A stretch of 64,000 nucleotides of DNA from an uncultured Paracoccaceae bacterium (GCA_938005545.1 CALKXV010000031.1:62001-126000), one strand, 5' to 3'; positions 26,977 to 36,263 are shown, counted from the stretch's first letter. Notes: a model not told the origin generated them from the sequence alone. Numbers and translations: made by a program.

Positions 26977-28326
26977 TTACTCTCCTGATTTGGCGGCTTT
27001 GGCCGCACGGAGCTTTGAAAATAACTTTCGGGCCAAGCCCGGTTTGTTCTCTTGGCGCGCTCGGCCGACGGCCATGTCGCCTTCGGGAATATCTCGCGTG
27101 ACGACCGTGCCGGTTGCCGTCATCGCTTCGTGTCCGACGCTGACCGGGGCGACCAGCATTGTGTTCGATCCGATAAACACGCGCTCGCCAATTTCGGTTC
27201 GGTGCTTGAACACGCCGTCATAGTTGCACGTGATCGTACCGGCGCCAATGTTGGTTTTTGCACCAACCGAGGCGTCGCCAATATAGCTGAGGTGATTGAC
27301 CTTCGCGCCTTCGCCGACCTGAGTATTCTTGATTTCCACGAAGTTGCCGACGCGGGTGTCGTTGGAAAGCTCAGCACCGGGGCGCAGGCGCGCATAGGGG
27401 CCAACCACAGCACGTGCGCCCACATGGCAGCCTTCAAGATGACTGAATGCGCGAATGCGTGCGCCACTTTCTATGGTGACGCCCGGTCCGAAGACAACGT
27501 TGGGTTCGATCTCGGCATCGCGGCCAATCACAGTGTCTTTTGAGAAATAAACGGTTTCAGGGGCCTGCAAGGTTACGCCTGTGGCAAGTGCAGCGGCGCG
27601 GGCGCGCGACTGGAACACACGTTCTGCAAAGGCAAGATCGGCGCGCGAATTGACGCCAAGGGTTTCGGCTTCGTCGCAGGTGACAACCTCAACCCGCAGC
27701 CCTTCGCTTTGTGCCAAGGCGGCCACGTCGGTTAGGTAATATTCACCGGCGGCGTTGTCGTTGCCAAGCGCCTCGACCAAGCGCAAAAGCGTCTTCGTTC
27801 CGGCCAGAACAACGCCCGAATTGCAAAGACTGATTGCGCGTGTGGCGTCGTCGGCGTCTTTCCATTCGACAATTTTGAGCAGAACGGTGCCATCCGTGAC
27901 CATACGGCCATACCGCGCCGGATCAGCCGCCTCAAAACCCAAGAAAACGACATCGGCCCCCGCATCACGTGCGGTCTGCATCTTGCACAGGGTATCAGGC
28001 TGGATGAACGGCGTGTCACCATAAAGGATGACAGTATCGCCACTTGCGTCCGCCAGAACCGGGGCGGCCATGGCCACGGCGTGACCTGTGCCAAGCTGTT
28101 CGGTCTGTTCGACCACTTGAATGTTTTCGTCCAAGGCCAACGCGGCCGCGCGTACTTTATCACCGCCGTGGCCCACCACGATCACACGTTGACCGTCCAG
28201 ATCTTCAGCCGACGCCAATGCATGCGCAAATAGCGGAGCTGCTGCAATTTCGTGCAGCACTTTTGGTCGCTCAGATTGCATACGTGTCCCTTCGCCAGCG
28301 GCGAGAAGGATCAGGTGGGTGGACAT
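26977..28326 (-). CDS. glmU: Bifunctional UDP-GlcNAc pyrophosphorylase / GlcN-1-P acetyltransferase
   Basis: 449 residues from ATG 28326 (MSTHLILLAAGEGTRM). The uridyltransferase domain (about 1-230) has LLAAGEGTRM and GDTPFI; the left-handed beta-helix acetyltransferase domain (about 250-449) has repeated hexapeptides and NLSYIGD/NIGAGTITCNYDG-like sequence. It carries out the last two steps to UDP-N-acetylglucosamine. AAGGA lies eight bases upstream. A longer frame to 28599 is not needed. Confidence 0.97.
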   Translation of the reverse strand: MSTHLILLAAGEGTRMQSERPKVLHEIAAAPLFAHALASAEDLDGQRVIVVGHGGDKVRAAALALDENIQVVEQTEQLGTGHAVAMAAPVLADASGDTVILYGDTPFIQPDTLCKMQTARDAGADVVFLGFEAADPARYGRMVTDGTVLLKIVEWKDADDATRAISLCNSGVVLAGTKTLLRLVEALGNDNAAGEYYLTDVAALAQSEGLRVEVVTCDEAETLGVNSRADLAFAERVFQSRARAAALATGVTLQAPETVYFSKDTVIGRDAEIEPNVVFGPGVTIESGARIRAFSHLEGCHVGARAVVGPYARLRPGAELSNDTRVGNFVEIKNTQVGEGAKVNHLSYIGDASVGAKTNIGAGTITCNYDGVFKHRTEIGERVFIGSNTMLVAPVSVGHEAMTATGTVVTRDIPEGDMAVGRARQENKPGLARKLFSKLRAAKAAKSGE

Positions 28327-28458
28327 CTGCTCTTTCCTTTTTTGCTCGGACCTTTTAGCCGCGAGGGATCGGTTCTGAAAGTGGATCGTTATCAATTTGT
28401 ATTGCCGGAGGTTACACTTCGGGCGAGGAAATGCCGAGACGGGCCAAGGGGTAAGCAA

Positions 28459-29121
28459 ATGAAATGCGTGATTTTTGACCTCGATGGCACACTCGCGGAT
28501 ACCAGCGGGGATCTGATTGCCGCTGCAAACGCCTGTTTCCGTGAACGTGGCTTGGGCGAACTGCTTGATCCCAAGGCAGATATGCTGACGGCCTTTCACG
28601 GTGGACGCGCCATGCTGAAGCTTGGCTATTCGCGCATAGGTGAGGTGGATGAGGCACAGATCGACGCCGATTTCCCGAACTTATTAGCTCATTATCGTGA
28701 AACAATAGACGTTCACACCCGACTTTATCCCGGAACCGTGGACGCGCTCGATGCTTTGCGCGACGCCGGATACACGCTTGGAATTTGCACCAACAAGCCC
28801 GAAGCCCTGGCCGACCTTTTGTTGACCAAGCTGGGTATCCGGGACCGGTTCGCATCGCTTGTCGGCGCAGATACATTGCCCGTTCGCAAACCCGATCCGG
28901 TGCCCTTGGTGGCCGCGATTGAACGCGCAGGCGGTGATCTGGCAAAGACCGTTCTGGTGGGCGACACGGAAACCGATGTGAAAACAGGGGACGCGGTTGG
29001 CGTGCCCGTCATACTGGTGTCATTTGGGCCCGAAGGCACCGGCATCGCACGGCTGACGCCAGATGCGCTTTTGCCGGACTTCGGGCAATTGCGTAAGATC
29101 GTCGAGGTGTTGATCGGATGA
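28459..29121 (+). CDS. gph: Phosphoglycolate phosphatase-like HAD hydrolase
   Basis: 220 residues of the HAD superfamily: DLDGTLADT (nucleophile Asp7, Asp9), TNKPEALADLLL, KPDPVPL and VGDTETDVKTG. Family members dephosphorylate 2-phosphoglycolate, but HAD specificity is hard to read from sequence. It diverges from glmU, and its stop overlaps the following aminotransferase gene start (ATGA, 29118). Confidence 0.85.
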   Translation: MKCVIFDLDGTLADTSGDLIAAANACFRERGLGELLDPKADMLTAFHGGRAMLKLGYSRIGEVDEAQIDADFPNLLAHYRETIDVHTRLYPGTVDALDALRDAGYTLGICTNKPEALADLLLTKLGIRDRFASLVGADTLPVRKPDPVPLVAAIERAGGDLAKTVLVGDTETDVKTGDAVGVPVILVSFGPEGTGIARLTPDALLPDFGQLRKIVEVLIG

Positions 29122-30317
29122 CAGACAAAACCCGGTTTTCAGGGAGCTTTACCCAACAAGAACCCATTCCCGAAGCTGCAATTGAGGCCGCGACCAAGGT
29201 TCTGCGCCACGGACGATTGCACCGCTATAATCTGGCCGACGGCGAAGAAGGCGAAGTGGCGCTTTTGGAACGCGACTTTCAGGCCTTTACCGGGGCCAAA
29301 TACGCGTTGGCGGTTGCTTCGGGCGGCTATGCGCTCGCGACGGCCTTGCGGGCCCATGGAGTGAGCGTCGGTGACAATGTGTTGACGAATGCCTTTACTT
29401 TGTCCCCGGTTCCGGGTGCGATTGCAAGTCTGAATGCCAAGCCGGTCTTTGTGGAAACCACCGACGCCCTGACCATCGATCTGGATCATCTTGCCGAAAT
29501 GGCCGCCGGGACCGAGGCCAAAGTTCTGCTGTTAAGCTATATGCGGGGCCATCAACCAGACATGGACGCGTTGATGCGTGTGGCAAAGACCCATGGTCTA
29601 AGCGTGATCGAGGACTGCGCGCATACAATGGGCGGCACATGGGGCGGCGTGGTGTCAGGGCGGCATGGGGTAACAGCCTGTTATAGCGCGCAGACGTATA
29701 AACACATCAATTCGGGCGAAGGCGGGCTGTTGATCACCGATGATCCACAGGTGGCGGCACGCGCAACACTGCTGTCTGGCAGCTACATGCTTTATGATCG
29801 CCACGGGGCAGGGCCCGAACCTGAGATATTCGAACACTACCGGGATGTTATGCCCAATATTTCGGGCCGAATGGACAACCTGCGGGCCGCGATCCTGCGC
29901 CCGCAACTGGCCGATCTTGACGTCCAAGTTGCCCGGTGGAATGTCCTGCACGAAACGATGGAAGGTGAGCTGGGCGATCATAACCGCTGGCGTTTGATCC
30001 ATCGTGATCCGGGGTTAAAACGGGTGGGGTCATCGTTTCAGTTTCAGGTCCCGGACAAAGGGCCAGATAAGATCAGAGACTTTGTAGATCGCTGTGCCGG
30101 GCGCGGCGTCGAGTTGAAGTGGTTCGGGGCGCCACGGGCCGTCGGGTTCACATCCACCTATCGAAACTGGGGCTATGCTAATCCACCGGTTTTGCCGCAG
30201 ACAGACCGGGTTGTCGCAGGACTGCTGGATATGCGGTTGCCGCTGACGTTTTCGATTGAAGATTGTACCTTGATTGCCGGTATCTTGCGCGACGAACTTG
30301 CGGCGGGCAATCCATAA
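29118..30317 (+). CDS. DegT/DnrJ/EryC1/StrS family PLP aminotransferase
   Basis: 399 residues. PLP-binding lysine is about Lys195 in YKHINSGEGG; VIEDCAHTMGG carries the acidic residue that binds the pyridine nitrogen. The family mostly aminates nucleotide sugars, though some members only bind PLP. There are no other sugar-nucleotide genes here, so its substrate is open. It is coupled to the HAD gene by a four-base overlap, suggesting the two act on a related metabolite. Confidence 0.85.
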   Translation: MTDKTRFSGSFTQQEPIPEAAIEAATKVLRHGRLHRYNLADGEEGEVALLERDFQAFTGAKYALAVASGGYALATALRAHGVSVGDNVLTNAFTLSPVPGAIASLNAKPVFVETTDALTIDLDHLAEMAAGTEAKVLLLSYMRGHQPDMDALMRVAKTHGLSVIEDCAHTMGGTWGGVVSGRHGVTACYSAQTYKHINSGEGGLLITDDPQVAARATLLSGSYMLYDRHGAGPEPEIFEHYRDVMPNISGRMDNLRAAILRPQLADLDVQVARWNVLHETMEGELGDHNRWRLIHRDPGLKRVGSSFQFQVPDKGPDKIRDFVDRCAGRGVELKWFGAPRAVGFTSTYRNWGYANPPVLPQTDRVVAGLLDMRLPLTFSIEDCTLIAGILRDELAAGNP

Positions 30318-30384
30318 TCCTGCACCCGCACCCAGAAACGTTATTTTGCACTTTCCTGAGTGACGTCGCTCGGATAGATTTAAG

Positions 30385-30398
30385 TGAACGATTGTTCA
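30385..30398. promoter_or_regulatory. Possible operator upstream of ivd
   Basis: TGAAC-GATT-GTTCA, a short inverted repeat 18 bases before the ivd start, where a repressor would block transcription. TetR-type regulators of branched-chain amino acid or fatty acid breakdown often use similar sites. The arms are only 5 bp, so this is tentative. Confidence 0.35.
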
Positions 30399-30415
30399 AT
30401 TAATGGAGAGCTGTC

Positions 30416-31579
30416 ATGTTTAACGCTTCAATGCGGTTCGATCTTGGCGAAGACGTGGATGCGCTCCGCAATATAGTACATCGCTGGGCACAGGAACGCG
30501 TGCGCCCGATGGCCGGTGATATCGACACATCGAACACCTTTCCGTCGGACCTTTGGACCGAGATGGGCGAGCTTGGGTTTTTGGGCGTGACGGTCAGCGA
30601 AGACTACGGTGGCGCTGGCATGGGCTATCTGGCCCACGCGGTTGTGGTCGAAGAACTGGCCCGGGCCTCGGCTTCGGTTTCATTGTCTTATGGCGCGCAT
30701 TCGAACCTGTGCGTCAACCAGATCCATTTGAACGGAACGCCAGAGCAGAAAGCGCGGTACCTGCCGCGTCTGGTGTCTGGTGAACACGTGGGCGCGCTAG
30801 CGATGAGCGAAGCGGGGGCGGGATCGGACGTGGTTTCCATGAGCCTTCGCGCCGAAAAGCGCAACGATCACTTCCGTCTGAACGGCACCAAATACTGGAT
30901 CACCAACGGGCCTGACGCAGATACCTTGGTTGTGTATGCCAAAACCGATCCGGACGCGGGTTCAAAGGGTTTAACGGCCTTCCTGATTGAAAAGGAAATG
31001 GCCGGCTTTTCGGCCAGCCCCCATTTCGACAAGCTGGGTATGCGGGGGTCAAACACTGCGGAACTGATTTTTGAAGACGTCAAAGTTCCCTTCGAAAACA
31101 TCCTCGGCGAAGAGGGGCGCGGTGTTGCGGTTTTGATGTCGGGTCTGGACTATGAACGTGTGGTTCTGGCGGCGATTGGCCCCGGTATCATTGCGGCCTG
31201 TCTGGATGAGATCATGCCCTATATGGCCGAACGTAAGCAATTCGGGCAGCCTATTGGCTCGTTCCAGCTGATGCAGGGCAAAATGGCCGACATGTATGCG
31301 GCGATGAACTCGGCGCGAGCCTATGTTTATGAAGTTGCCAAGGCGTGTGACCGCGGGGACGTGACCCGTCAGGATGCGGCAGCGTGCTGTTTGTATGCAT
31401 CCGAGGTCGCGATGACCCAAGCCCATCAGGCGGTTCAGGCCATGGGGGGTGCGGGGTTCATGAACGATCATCCTGTGTCGCGGCTTTTCCGGGATGCCAA
31501 GCTGATGGAAATTGGCGCCGGAACCTCCGAAATCCGACGCATGTTAATCGGGCGCGAAATGATGGGGCAAATGTCCTGA
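30416..31579 (+). CDS. ivd: Isovaleryl-CoA dehydrogenase (acyl-CoA dehydrogenase family)
   Basis: 387 residues of a FAD acyl-CoA dehydrogenase. The likely catalytic base is Glu247 in LDYERVVLA, the position used by isovaleryl-CoA dehydrogenase, while the site used by medium-chain enzymes reads IGAGTSEIRR (Gly instead of Glu). This makes leucine breakdown (isovaleryl-CoA to 3-methylcrotonyl-CoA) the best assignment. GGAGAG precedes ATG. The usual liu/mcc partners are not adjacent. A terminator follows. Confidence 0.9.
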   Translation: MFNASMRFDLGEDVDALRNIVHRWAQERVRPMAGDIDTSNTFPSDLWTEMGELGFLGVTVSEDYGGAGMGYLAHAVVVEELARASASVSLSYGAHSNLCVNQIHLNGTPEQKARYLPRLVSGEHVGALAMSEAGAGSDVVSMSLRAEKRNDHFRLNGTKYWITNGPDADTLVVYAKTDPDAGSKGLTAFLIEKEMAGFSASPHFDKLGMRGSNTAELIFEDVKVPFENILGEEGRGVAVLMSGLDYERVVLAAIGPGIIAACLDEIMPYMAERKQFGQPIGSFQLMQGKMADMYAAMNSARAYVYEVAKACDRGDVTRQDAAACCLYASEVAMTQAHQAVQAMGGAGFMNDHPVSRLFRDAKLMEIGAGTSEIRRMLIGREMMGQMS

Positions 31580-31595
31580 ATTCTAATCAAATTGA

Positions 31596-31617
31596 GCGCC
31601 TTTGGCGCATTCTTTTT
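31596..31617 (+). terminator. Intrinsic terminator after ivd
   Basis: GCGCC (31596-31600), TTT loop, GGCGC (31604-31608), then ATTCTTTTT. The 17 bases ending with the first arm match the terminator region at 25048-25064 with one difference. The remaining bases to the next gene at 31851 show no gene. Confidence 0.65.
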
Positions 31618-31850
31618 GATTGCCGCCCTACGCATCGGTTCGTCCAGATTTGTCGGGTTTTATAGCCCAAGGGGTGAAAATCACGGCTTTCGTAACTATT
31701 TATGTCTGATAGCCCGGTGCAATCGACGTTCCGGCGGGGTTTCCACGCTTTGGCCTGTGCCAGTTGCAGGCCGGCTTGATGCGCAACATTAAAGTTGCGT
31801 GTGGCAGCCGAAGGCAAGTTTGAAATTCACGGAAAAGGGGACAGTTTCGG

Positions 31851-32639
31851 ATGAGTGATGGCGTGATGTTACCCTATGTGACCAAGGTTCTGGATGAACA
31901 GGACGCATACCGAAAAGCCACACCTTCCGTTTTGCCACGTGCGCTTCGCTCAGTGACAGCGCCTCTCAGTGCCATGGCGAGCGGCTTGATCCCGGCCGAG
32001 GTTGTCGAGGCGGCTATCAAGGGCGCAGACTGGGTGGCGGCGGCTTCGGTACGCTCAAAGGTTTTGTCCCATGATTTCGAGGTGTTGGCAGAATGTGATC
32101 AAGCGGCGGGCGAGGTGCGAAATTGGGCGCTTGGCCTGGCAGTGAGTAGTGGGGGTGCCGCAGGTGCGTTTGGGGCTGCGGGATTGGCCTTTGATATTCC
32201 AGCAACCATGACACTTGCGCTTCGAACCGTGCGACTGACGGGTCTGGCTTATGGTTTTGGCGCTGAAGGTGCCCAGGAACAGGTCTATATCCTTGATATC
32301 CTGCAACTTGCCGGGGCCAATTCGGAGGATGAACGCACCGAAGCGCTGCGCAGACTTTCTGAAGGTCGCGCGCGGCTTGCGCAGGAAGACTGGAAAAAGA
32401 TCGTGGAAATGACCGGGCAGAGCGCTGGTGCGGCGGCAGCCACGCAACGGGTTGCTGCGACTTTGGGTGTGCACCTGTCGGCCCGGAAACTGGCGCAGGT
32501 TGCGCCGGTCTTGGGGGCGGCGATCGGCGCCAGCGTCAACGGTGCCTTCCAATCGGACGTCTCAAAAGCGGCTCAGTTCGGTTTTCGAGCGCGCTGGCTG
32601 GAGCTTAATGAGCGCTTGATTGAAGGCGAGATCCTGTGA
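31851..32639 (+). CDS. EcsC family protein
   Basis: 262 residues matching the EcsC family: an alanine- and glycine-rich amphipathic core (GGAAGAFGAAGLAFDIPATMTLALR), TGLAYGFGAEGAQEQVYILDIL, and a second hydrophobic segment near the C-terminus (VAPVLGAAIGASVNGAFQSDV). In Bacillus, EcsC is encoded with an ABC transporter, but most members are stand-alone and uncharacterised. Probably membrane-associated. The next gene encodes an Aer-like PAS protein. Confidence 0.8.
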   Translation: MSDGVMLPYVTKVLDEQDAYRKATPSVLPRALRSVTAPLSAMASGLIPAEVVEAAIKGADWVAAASVRSKVLSHDFEVLAECDQAAGEVRNWALGLAVSSGGAAGAFGAAGLAFDIPATMTLALRTVRLTGLAYGFGAEGAQEQVYILDILQLAGANSEDERTEALRRLSEGRARLAQEDWKKIVEMTGQSAGAAAATQRVAATLGVHLSARKLAQVAPVLGAAIGASVNGAFQSDVSKAAQFGFRARWLELNERLIEGEIL

Positions 32640-32708
32640 ATGGCACGCGCGGGTTAAAACTTCGGAGGTGTTAAGGTCTTGCGAGGAGTTTTTGGATAGG
32701 CCGGTGCC

Positions 32709-34010
32709 ATGTTGGACAGCCCCAAAACCAGACACTCCGCAAAAATACCCCAAGCGCAAAAGGCAATGCCCGGACGCAACGCAAATGAGCGACCCAGTAC
32801 GGGCGAAGCGCCCTTTGCTGCGGACGAAGTTTTTTATTCGCGAACGGACAATCGTGGCGTTATTCTTGCGGGGAACTATTTCTTTCAGCGCACCGCCCAT
32901 TTTGAGTGGAGCGAGCTTATTGGCGCACCGCACAAGCTGATCCGGCACCCGGACATGCCCAAGGGCATATACTGGCTGTTCTGGGACGCGTTGAAATCGG
33001 GCAAACCCATAGGCGCTTATGTGAAAAATAAAGCCAAGGATGGATTGTACTACTGGGTTTTCGCCTGTGTCATCCCAAATGGCGATGAGTTCTTGTCGGC
33101 GCGCATCAAACCGACCAGTGACCTGTTCGCCAAGGTAAAGGATGAATACGCGACCCTGCTTGAAGGCGAAAACGCCGAAGGACTGACGCCGGAAAAAAGC
33201 GGCAAACAGTTTCTGGCACGGCTCAACGAACTTGGCTATGCAGATTACGGACAGTTTGAATCGGCAGCTTTGGCAGAAGAATTGCTATCCAGAAACCGGG
33301 TCTTGGACATCCCGCCGGACGAACGGATTTTGAACTATCGGTCGATGCTGGAATTGTCACAAAAGTTGAAATTGGCCACGGAATCTTTGGTAAGCGAATT
33401 TGAATCGGTTCAAATCATTCCGAACAATATGCGGGTAATGGCCTCACGGCTGGAACCGACCGGCGGGCCGCTGACAACGCTTTCGACGAATTATGGCGCG
33501 ATGTCGACCGAGATTTCGGATTGGTTCGAAAGAAATGTGGTTGGCGAACACAGCACATTCTCTACCATTGCCGACAGTGTGAATGGTTCAATGTTCAACG
33601 AAGCCCTCGTTGGTATTCTTCGACAGTGTGACAAACAGCTGAACGTTGAGAGCAGCAAGACTGGCAATATTGATATCGAGGGGGAAAATGCCATTTTGCG
33701 TCGGATTGTGCGGGAATACGGTGAGACCTCGAGATCCAATACAGACCTGATTATCGATGAAGCAGGCCGTATCCAATATGCCTGCAAAACGATGGCGCGC
33801 CACGTGCTTGGGCTAAGTACGACGCGCGTTATGTGTAAGATCGAAAGCGCGCGCATGGGGCTGTCGGGCGAAGGGCTTTCGGACATTATTGTGCAATTGG
33901 GTCGGTTTCAGGAAAAGATTGGTGATCAGCTGGATGCGATTGCCAAGATGGGTGAGGAAATACAGACGTTCGCTCACAAAATGCTGAACGTGCCAGATGC
34001 GAAACCGTAG
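32709..34010 (+). CDS. Aer-like PAS domain protein lacking a chemoreceptor output domain
   Basis: Up to 433 residues. The PAS domain (about 45-140) closely resembles that of the aerotaxis receptor Aer: HKLIRHPDMPKGIYWLFWDALKSG and KNKAKDGLYYWVFACVIP. In Aer this PAS binds FAD and reads the redox state of the electron transport chain. The rest is helical (coiled coil about 200-260 and 330-425), but there is no HAMP domain, no membrane helix and no conserved MCP tip. It may be a soluble redox sensor that signals by protein contact. It lies just upstream of nuoA. ATG 32766 is an alternative start. Confidence 0.8.
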   Translation: MLDSPKTRHSAKIPQAQKAMPGRNANERPSTGEAPFAADEVFYSRTDNRGVILAGNYFFQRTAHFEWSELIGAPHKLIRHPDMPKGIYWLFWDALKSGKPIGAYVKNKAKDGLYYWVFACVIPNGDEFLSARIKPTSDLFAKVKDEYATLLEGENAEGLTPEKSGKQFLARLNELGYADYGQFESAALAEELLSRNRVLDIPPDERILNYRSMLELSQKLKLATESLVSEFESVQIIPNNMRVMASRLEPTGGPLTTLSTNYGAMSTEISDWFERNVVGEHSTFSTIADSVNGSMFNEALVGILRQCDKQLNVESSKTGNIDIEGENAILRRIVREYGETSRSNTDLIIDEAGRIQYACKTMARHVLGLSTTRVMCKIESARMGLSGEGLSDIIVQLGRFQEKIGDQLDAIAKMGEEIQTFAHKMLNVPDAKP

Positions 34011-34168
34011 GAATATGAGGCAGTTCGCCAGTCAATTTGTGCACGACTTTTTGAGGCGGCAAGGCGCGAACATCCAAGAAGCGTTGACCCGACTTCGAGC
34101 AGGCACTAGGAGTGTGCGCAGGTTTGGAATGAACGCATTATTTGCGTCTTTTTGGTGGAGCGTGCTTC

Positions 34169-34534
34169 GTGGATGATCTTCTAAGGGAATATCTGCCCAT
34201 CCTCGTCTTTCTGGGCATTGCCACAGGCTTGGGGCTTGTGTTGATCCTAGCCGCCCTCATCGTGGCCCCCAATGACGCAGACCCCGAAAAGCTCAGCGCC
34301 TATGAGTGTGGTTTCAATGCTTTTGACGACGCCCGGATGAAGTTCGACGTTCGCTTCTATCTGGTTTCGATCCTTTTCATCATTTTTGACCTTGAGATTG
34401 CCTTCCTGTTCCCATGGGCCGTCGCGTTTGGCGATCTGTCAGATGTTGCGTTCTGGTCCATGATGGCCTTTCTCGCGGTTTTGACGGCTGGTTTTGCCTA
34501 TGAGTGGAAAAAAGGCGCAATGGATTGGGAGTGA
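34169..34534 (+). CDS. nuoA: NADH-quinone oxidoreductase subunit A
   Basis: 121 residues from GTG 34169 (GGAG eight bases upstream). Three membrane helices; motifs [27 protein letters not shown] and [19 protein letters not shown] are diagnostic. NuoA lies at the junction of the membrane arm and the quinone site of complex I. Unusually, a terminator and two leftward genes separate it from nuoB by 1.9 kb. Confidence 0.97.
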   Translation: MDDLLREYLPILVFLGIATGLGLVLILAALIVAPNDADPEKLSAYECGFNAFDDARMKFDVRFYLVSILFIIFDLEIAFLFPWAVAFGDLSDVAFWSMMAFLAVLTAGFAYEWKKGAMDWE

Positions 34535-34563
34535 GGTTCGCCTGACTTTATCCAAGACATAAA

Positions 34564-34586
34564 AGGCCGCCAACGAATGGCGGCCT
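34564..34586. terminator. Terminator after nuoA, probably bidirectional
   Basis: AGGCCGCC (34564-34571), loop AACGAAT, GGCGGCCT (34579-34586), an 8-bp GC-rich perfect stem. CCTTTG follows on the plus strand and TTTTA on the minus strand, so it can serve both nuoA and the convergent VPLPA-CTERM gene. Confidence 0.75.
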
Positions 34587-34610
34587 CCTTTGTTTCACGA
34601 ATTCGGGATT

Positions 34611-35369
34611 CTAGGCACGTCGGCGCATCCATCCCAAAATGCCAAGACCCGCCAGCAAAAGGGGAGCACCCGCCGGCAATGGGACGGGCGAGATTTGAGG
34701 GTCATCGCCGCCGGGCCCAGTTGGATCACCCATCCCGCCGCCGCCATTCGTTCCGCCGTCGTCTGTGAGGAAAAAGGAGGTTAGTTCGATCGGCGCGAAC
34801 CCGGGTAAAGACACCCCAGCGTCTTCCTGGAAAAATGCGATTTGTTCGATCGTGTCCGCTTCTACAATTCCGGCCTGAATGGCTTCACTTAGATCGGACG
34901 ATGACAAAATGGAACTGTCGAACGAAGCCGCATAGCCGATCGCCGACATGGTACCGTTGACGTCTACAAGCGCAGAGGCAAGCAGCAGGTCGAAGACATC
35001 TCCGCCAGTGGATAGATTGTCGACAACAATGAATTCGCCCGGCGCATCCGTTACGCTGGTTGGCGTGCCGGCGATCGAGAATGACAAAAGGATATCGTCG
35101 TATGCTGACGCGCTTCCAATTCCGAAGGTCCCTTGGATTAAGGGAAAAAATTGGTTCGAGTCGGAGGCTTCTAGTTCTGTCGCAATCAGGGTTTGGCCGG
35201 TTTGGTCTGTTGATCCCGTGATTGCAAATGTGACGTTTTGATCGTCGACAGTGCCGTCGTCGTTGGCCAGACCGCCTTGGAAAATGGCCGTGGCCGTCGC
35301 GGCAGATGCCGTTTGGCCGAATAAGGCCACTGCAAGCGCTAGACTTGCAGACATAATAATCGTTTTCAT
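34611..35369 (-). CDS. VPLPA-CTERM sorting domain protein
   Basis: 252 residues. Signal peptide (MKTIIMSASLALAVALFGQTASA), a Ser/Thr/Asp-rich mature region, a Gly/Asp-rich linker (about 215-230), then the sorting tail PVPLPAGAPLLLAGLGILGW plus RRR. VPLPA-CTERM proteins are exported and processed by an exosortase, then often glycosylated and placed at the cell surface. No exosortase gene is in the window. GGGGGAAG precedes ATG 35369. It lies between nuoA and nuoB on the opposite strand, probably a later insertion. Confidence 0.85.
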   Translation of the reverse strand: MKTIIMSASLALAVALFGQTASAATATAIFQGGLANDDGTVDDQNVTFAITGSTDQTGQTLIATELEASDSNQFFPLIQGTFGIGSASAYDDILLSFSIAGTPTSVTDAPGEFIVVDNLSTGGDVFDLLLASALVDVNGTMSAIGYAASFDSSILSSSDLSEAIQAGIVEADTIEQIAFFQEDAGVSLPGFAPIELTSFFLTDDGGTNGGGGMGDPTGPGGDDPQISPVPLPAGAPLLLAGLGILGWMRRRA

Positions 35370-35570
35370 GTAGTCTTCCCCCATAAGTTAACTCATTAAT
35401 CACGCGAAAATCCGCGCAAGGGCATGTTTTTTCAAACTAATTTGTTTGTCAAACGCGACCGCTTCAGGTTTTCGGAACGCAAAGACACAAGCACAGTTGA
35501 AAGGTCTCAGAACAGGGAAAACCGCAAGAAACGGAATGAGATTTTTTCGTTTTGCAAAACACGAAATTTC

Positions 35571-36194
35571 TTAGTCGGCGGGTTTCCATGTGGTTTCGCA
35601 GACAGCCTGGGCTGGATTTCGCTTGTACGATTCGATCAGTCGATCAATGGCGTTGCGGGTGATGTGTTTGTGATCCTCGCTCAATCCAAGAGATGCGACC
35701 ATCTTCCAGTGCCCATACATCAAGCTGACAAATACAAAGGATATCTGTTCGCAAACGGGAAGCGGAATGTTCTGATATTGCTGGCGAAGTTCGTGGCTTA
35801 CGACATGGCCCAGCAGGGTATACTGTTGACGCAGGTTGACTTTTATCCGGTCCGAACGCGCCGCCAATGACATAAGTGCATCATAGACTTGATCATCGCG
35901 CGGCTTGCGCGGTGCGTCCAAAAGATCGAAATAGAAATCCAGAAAGAGGCCAATGCGGTCTTCGTTTTCGCGCGAGGCCATGCCTTGGATCAAGGCCTCG
36001 CGATAGACCGTCGCGACCTTGTCGCAAAGCGCAAGCATCAAATCATCGGGGTTTGGAAAGTAGTAACGCACCAATTGCCTTTTTACGCCTGCGGCCTCGG
36101 CGACACTGCTATACGACACATGCGGTAAGCCCTCAGCCATCAATAATTTGAAGGCGCCTTCAACAATCTCTGCCGCCCGATCCTCTGATTTCAT
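35571..36194 (-). CDS. TetR family transcriptional regulator
   Basis: 207 residues from ATG 36194 (GGGGA eight bases upstream). The HTH (about 5-50) has AEIVEGAFKLLMAEGLPHVSYSSVAEAAGVKRQLVRYYF; the rest is a helical ligand domain. In-frame ATGs at 36209 and 36239 are possible. The palindrome GAAACACGTTTC (36220-36231) falls upstream of the chosen start and could be its own operator, which favours a downstream start. It diverges from nuoB but a link to complex I is only positional. Confidence 0.8.
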   Translation of the reverse strand: MKSEDRAAEIVEGAFKLLMAEGLPHVSYSSVAEAAGVKRQLVRYYFPNPDDLMLALCDKVATVYREALIQGMASRENEDRIGLFLDFYFDLLDAPRKPRDDQVYDALMSLAARSDRIKVNLRQQYTLLGHVVSHELRQQYQNIPLPVCEQISFVFVSLMYGHWKMVASLGLSEDHKHITRNAIDRLIESYKRNPAQAVCETTWKPAD

Positions 36195-36263
36195 TTTGCG
36201 TTTCCCCATTTTCACAAAAGAAACACGTTTCCTGGCCATCTAAGCAAGGATCATGGTGGTGTT

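Noticed and set aside
28327-28599. Upstream extension of GlmU to 28599
   Set aside because: Runs into the gph region; MSTHLILLAAGEGTRM is the usual start with a good ribosome site.
34133-34152. Terminator-like hairpin (ACGCA/TGCGT plus Ts) just before nuoA
   Set aside because: Five-base AT-rich stem directly before the nuoA ribosome site; too weak to call, though it could be an attenuator.
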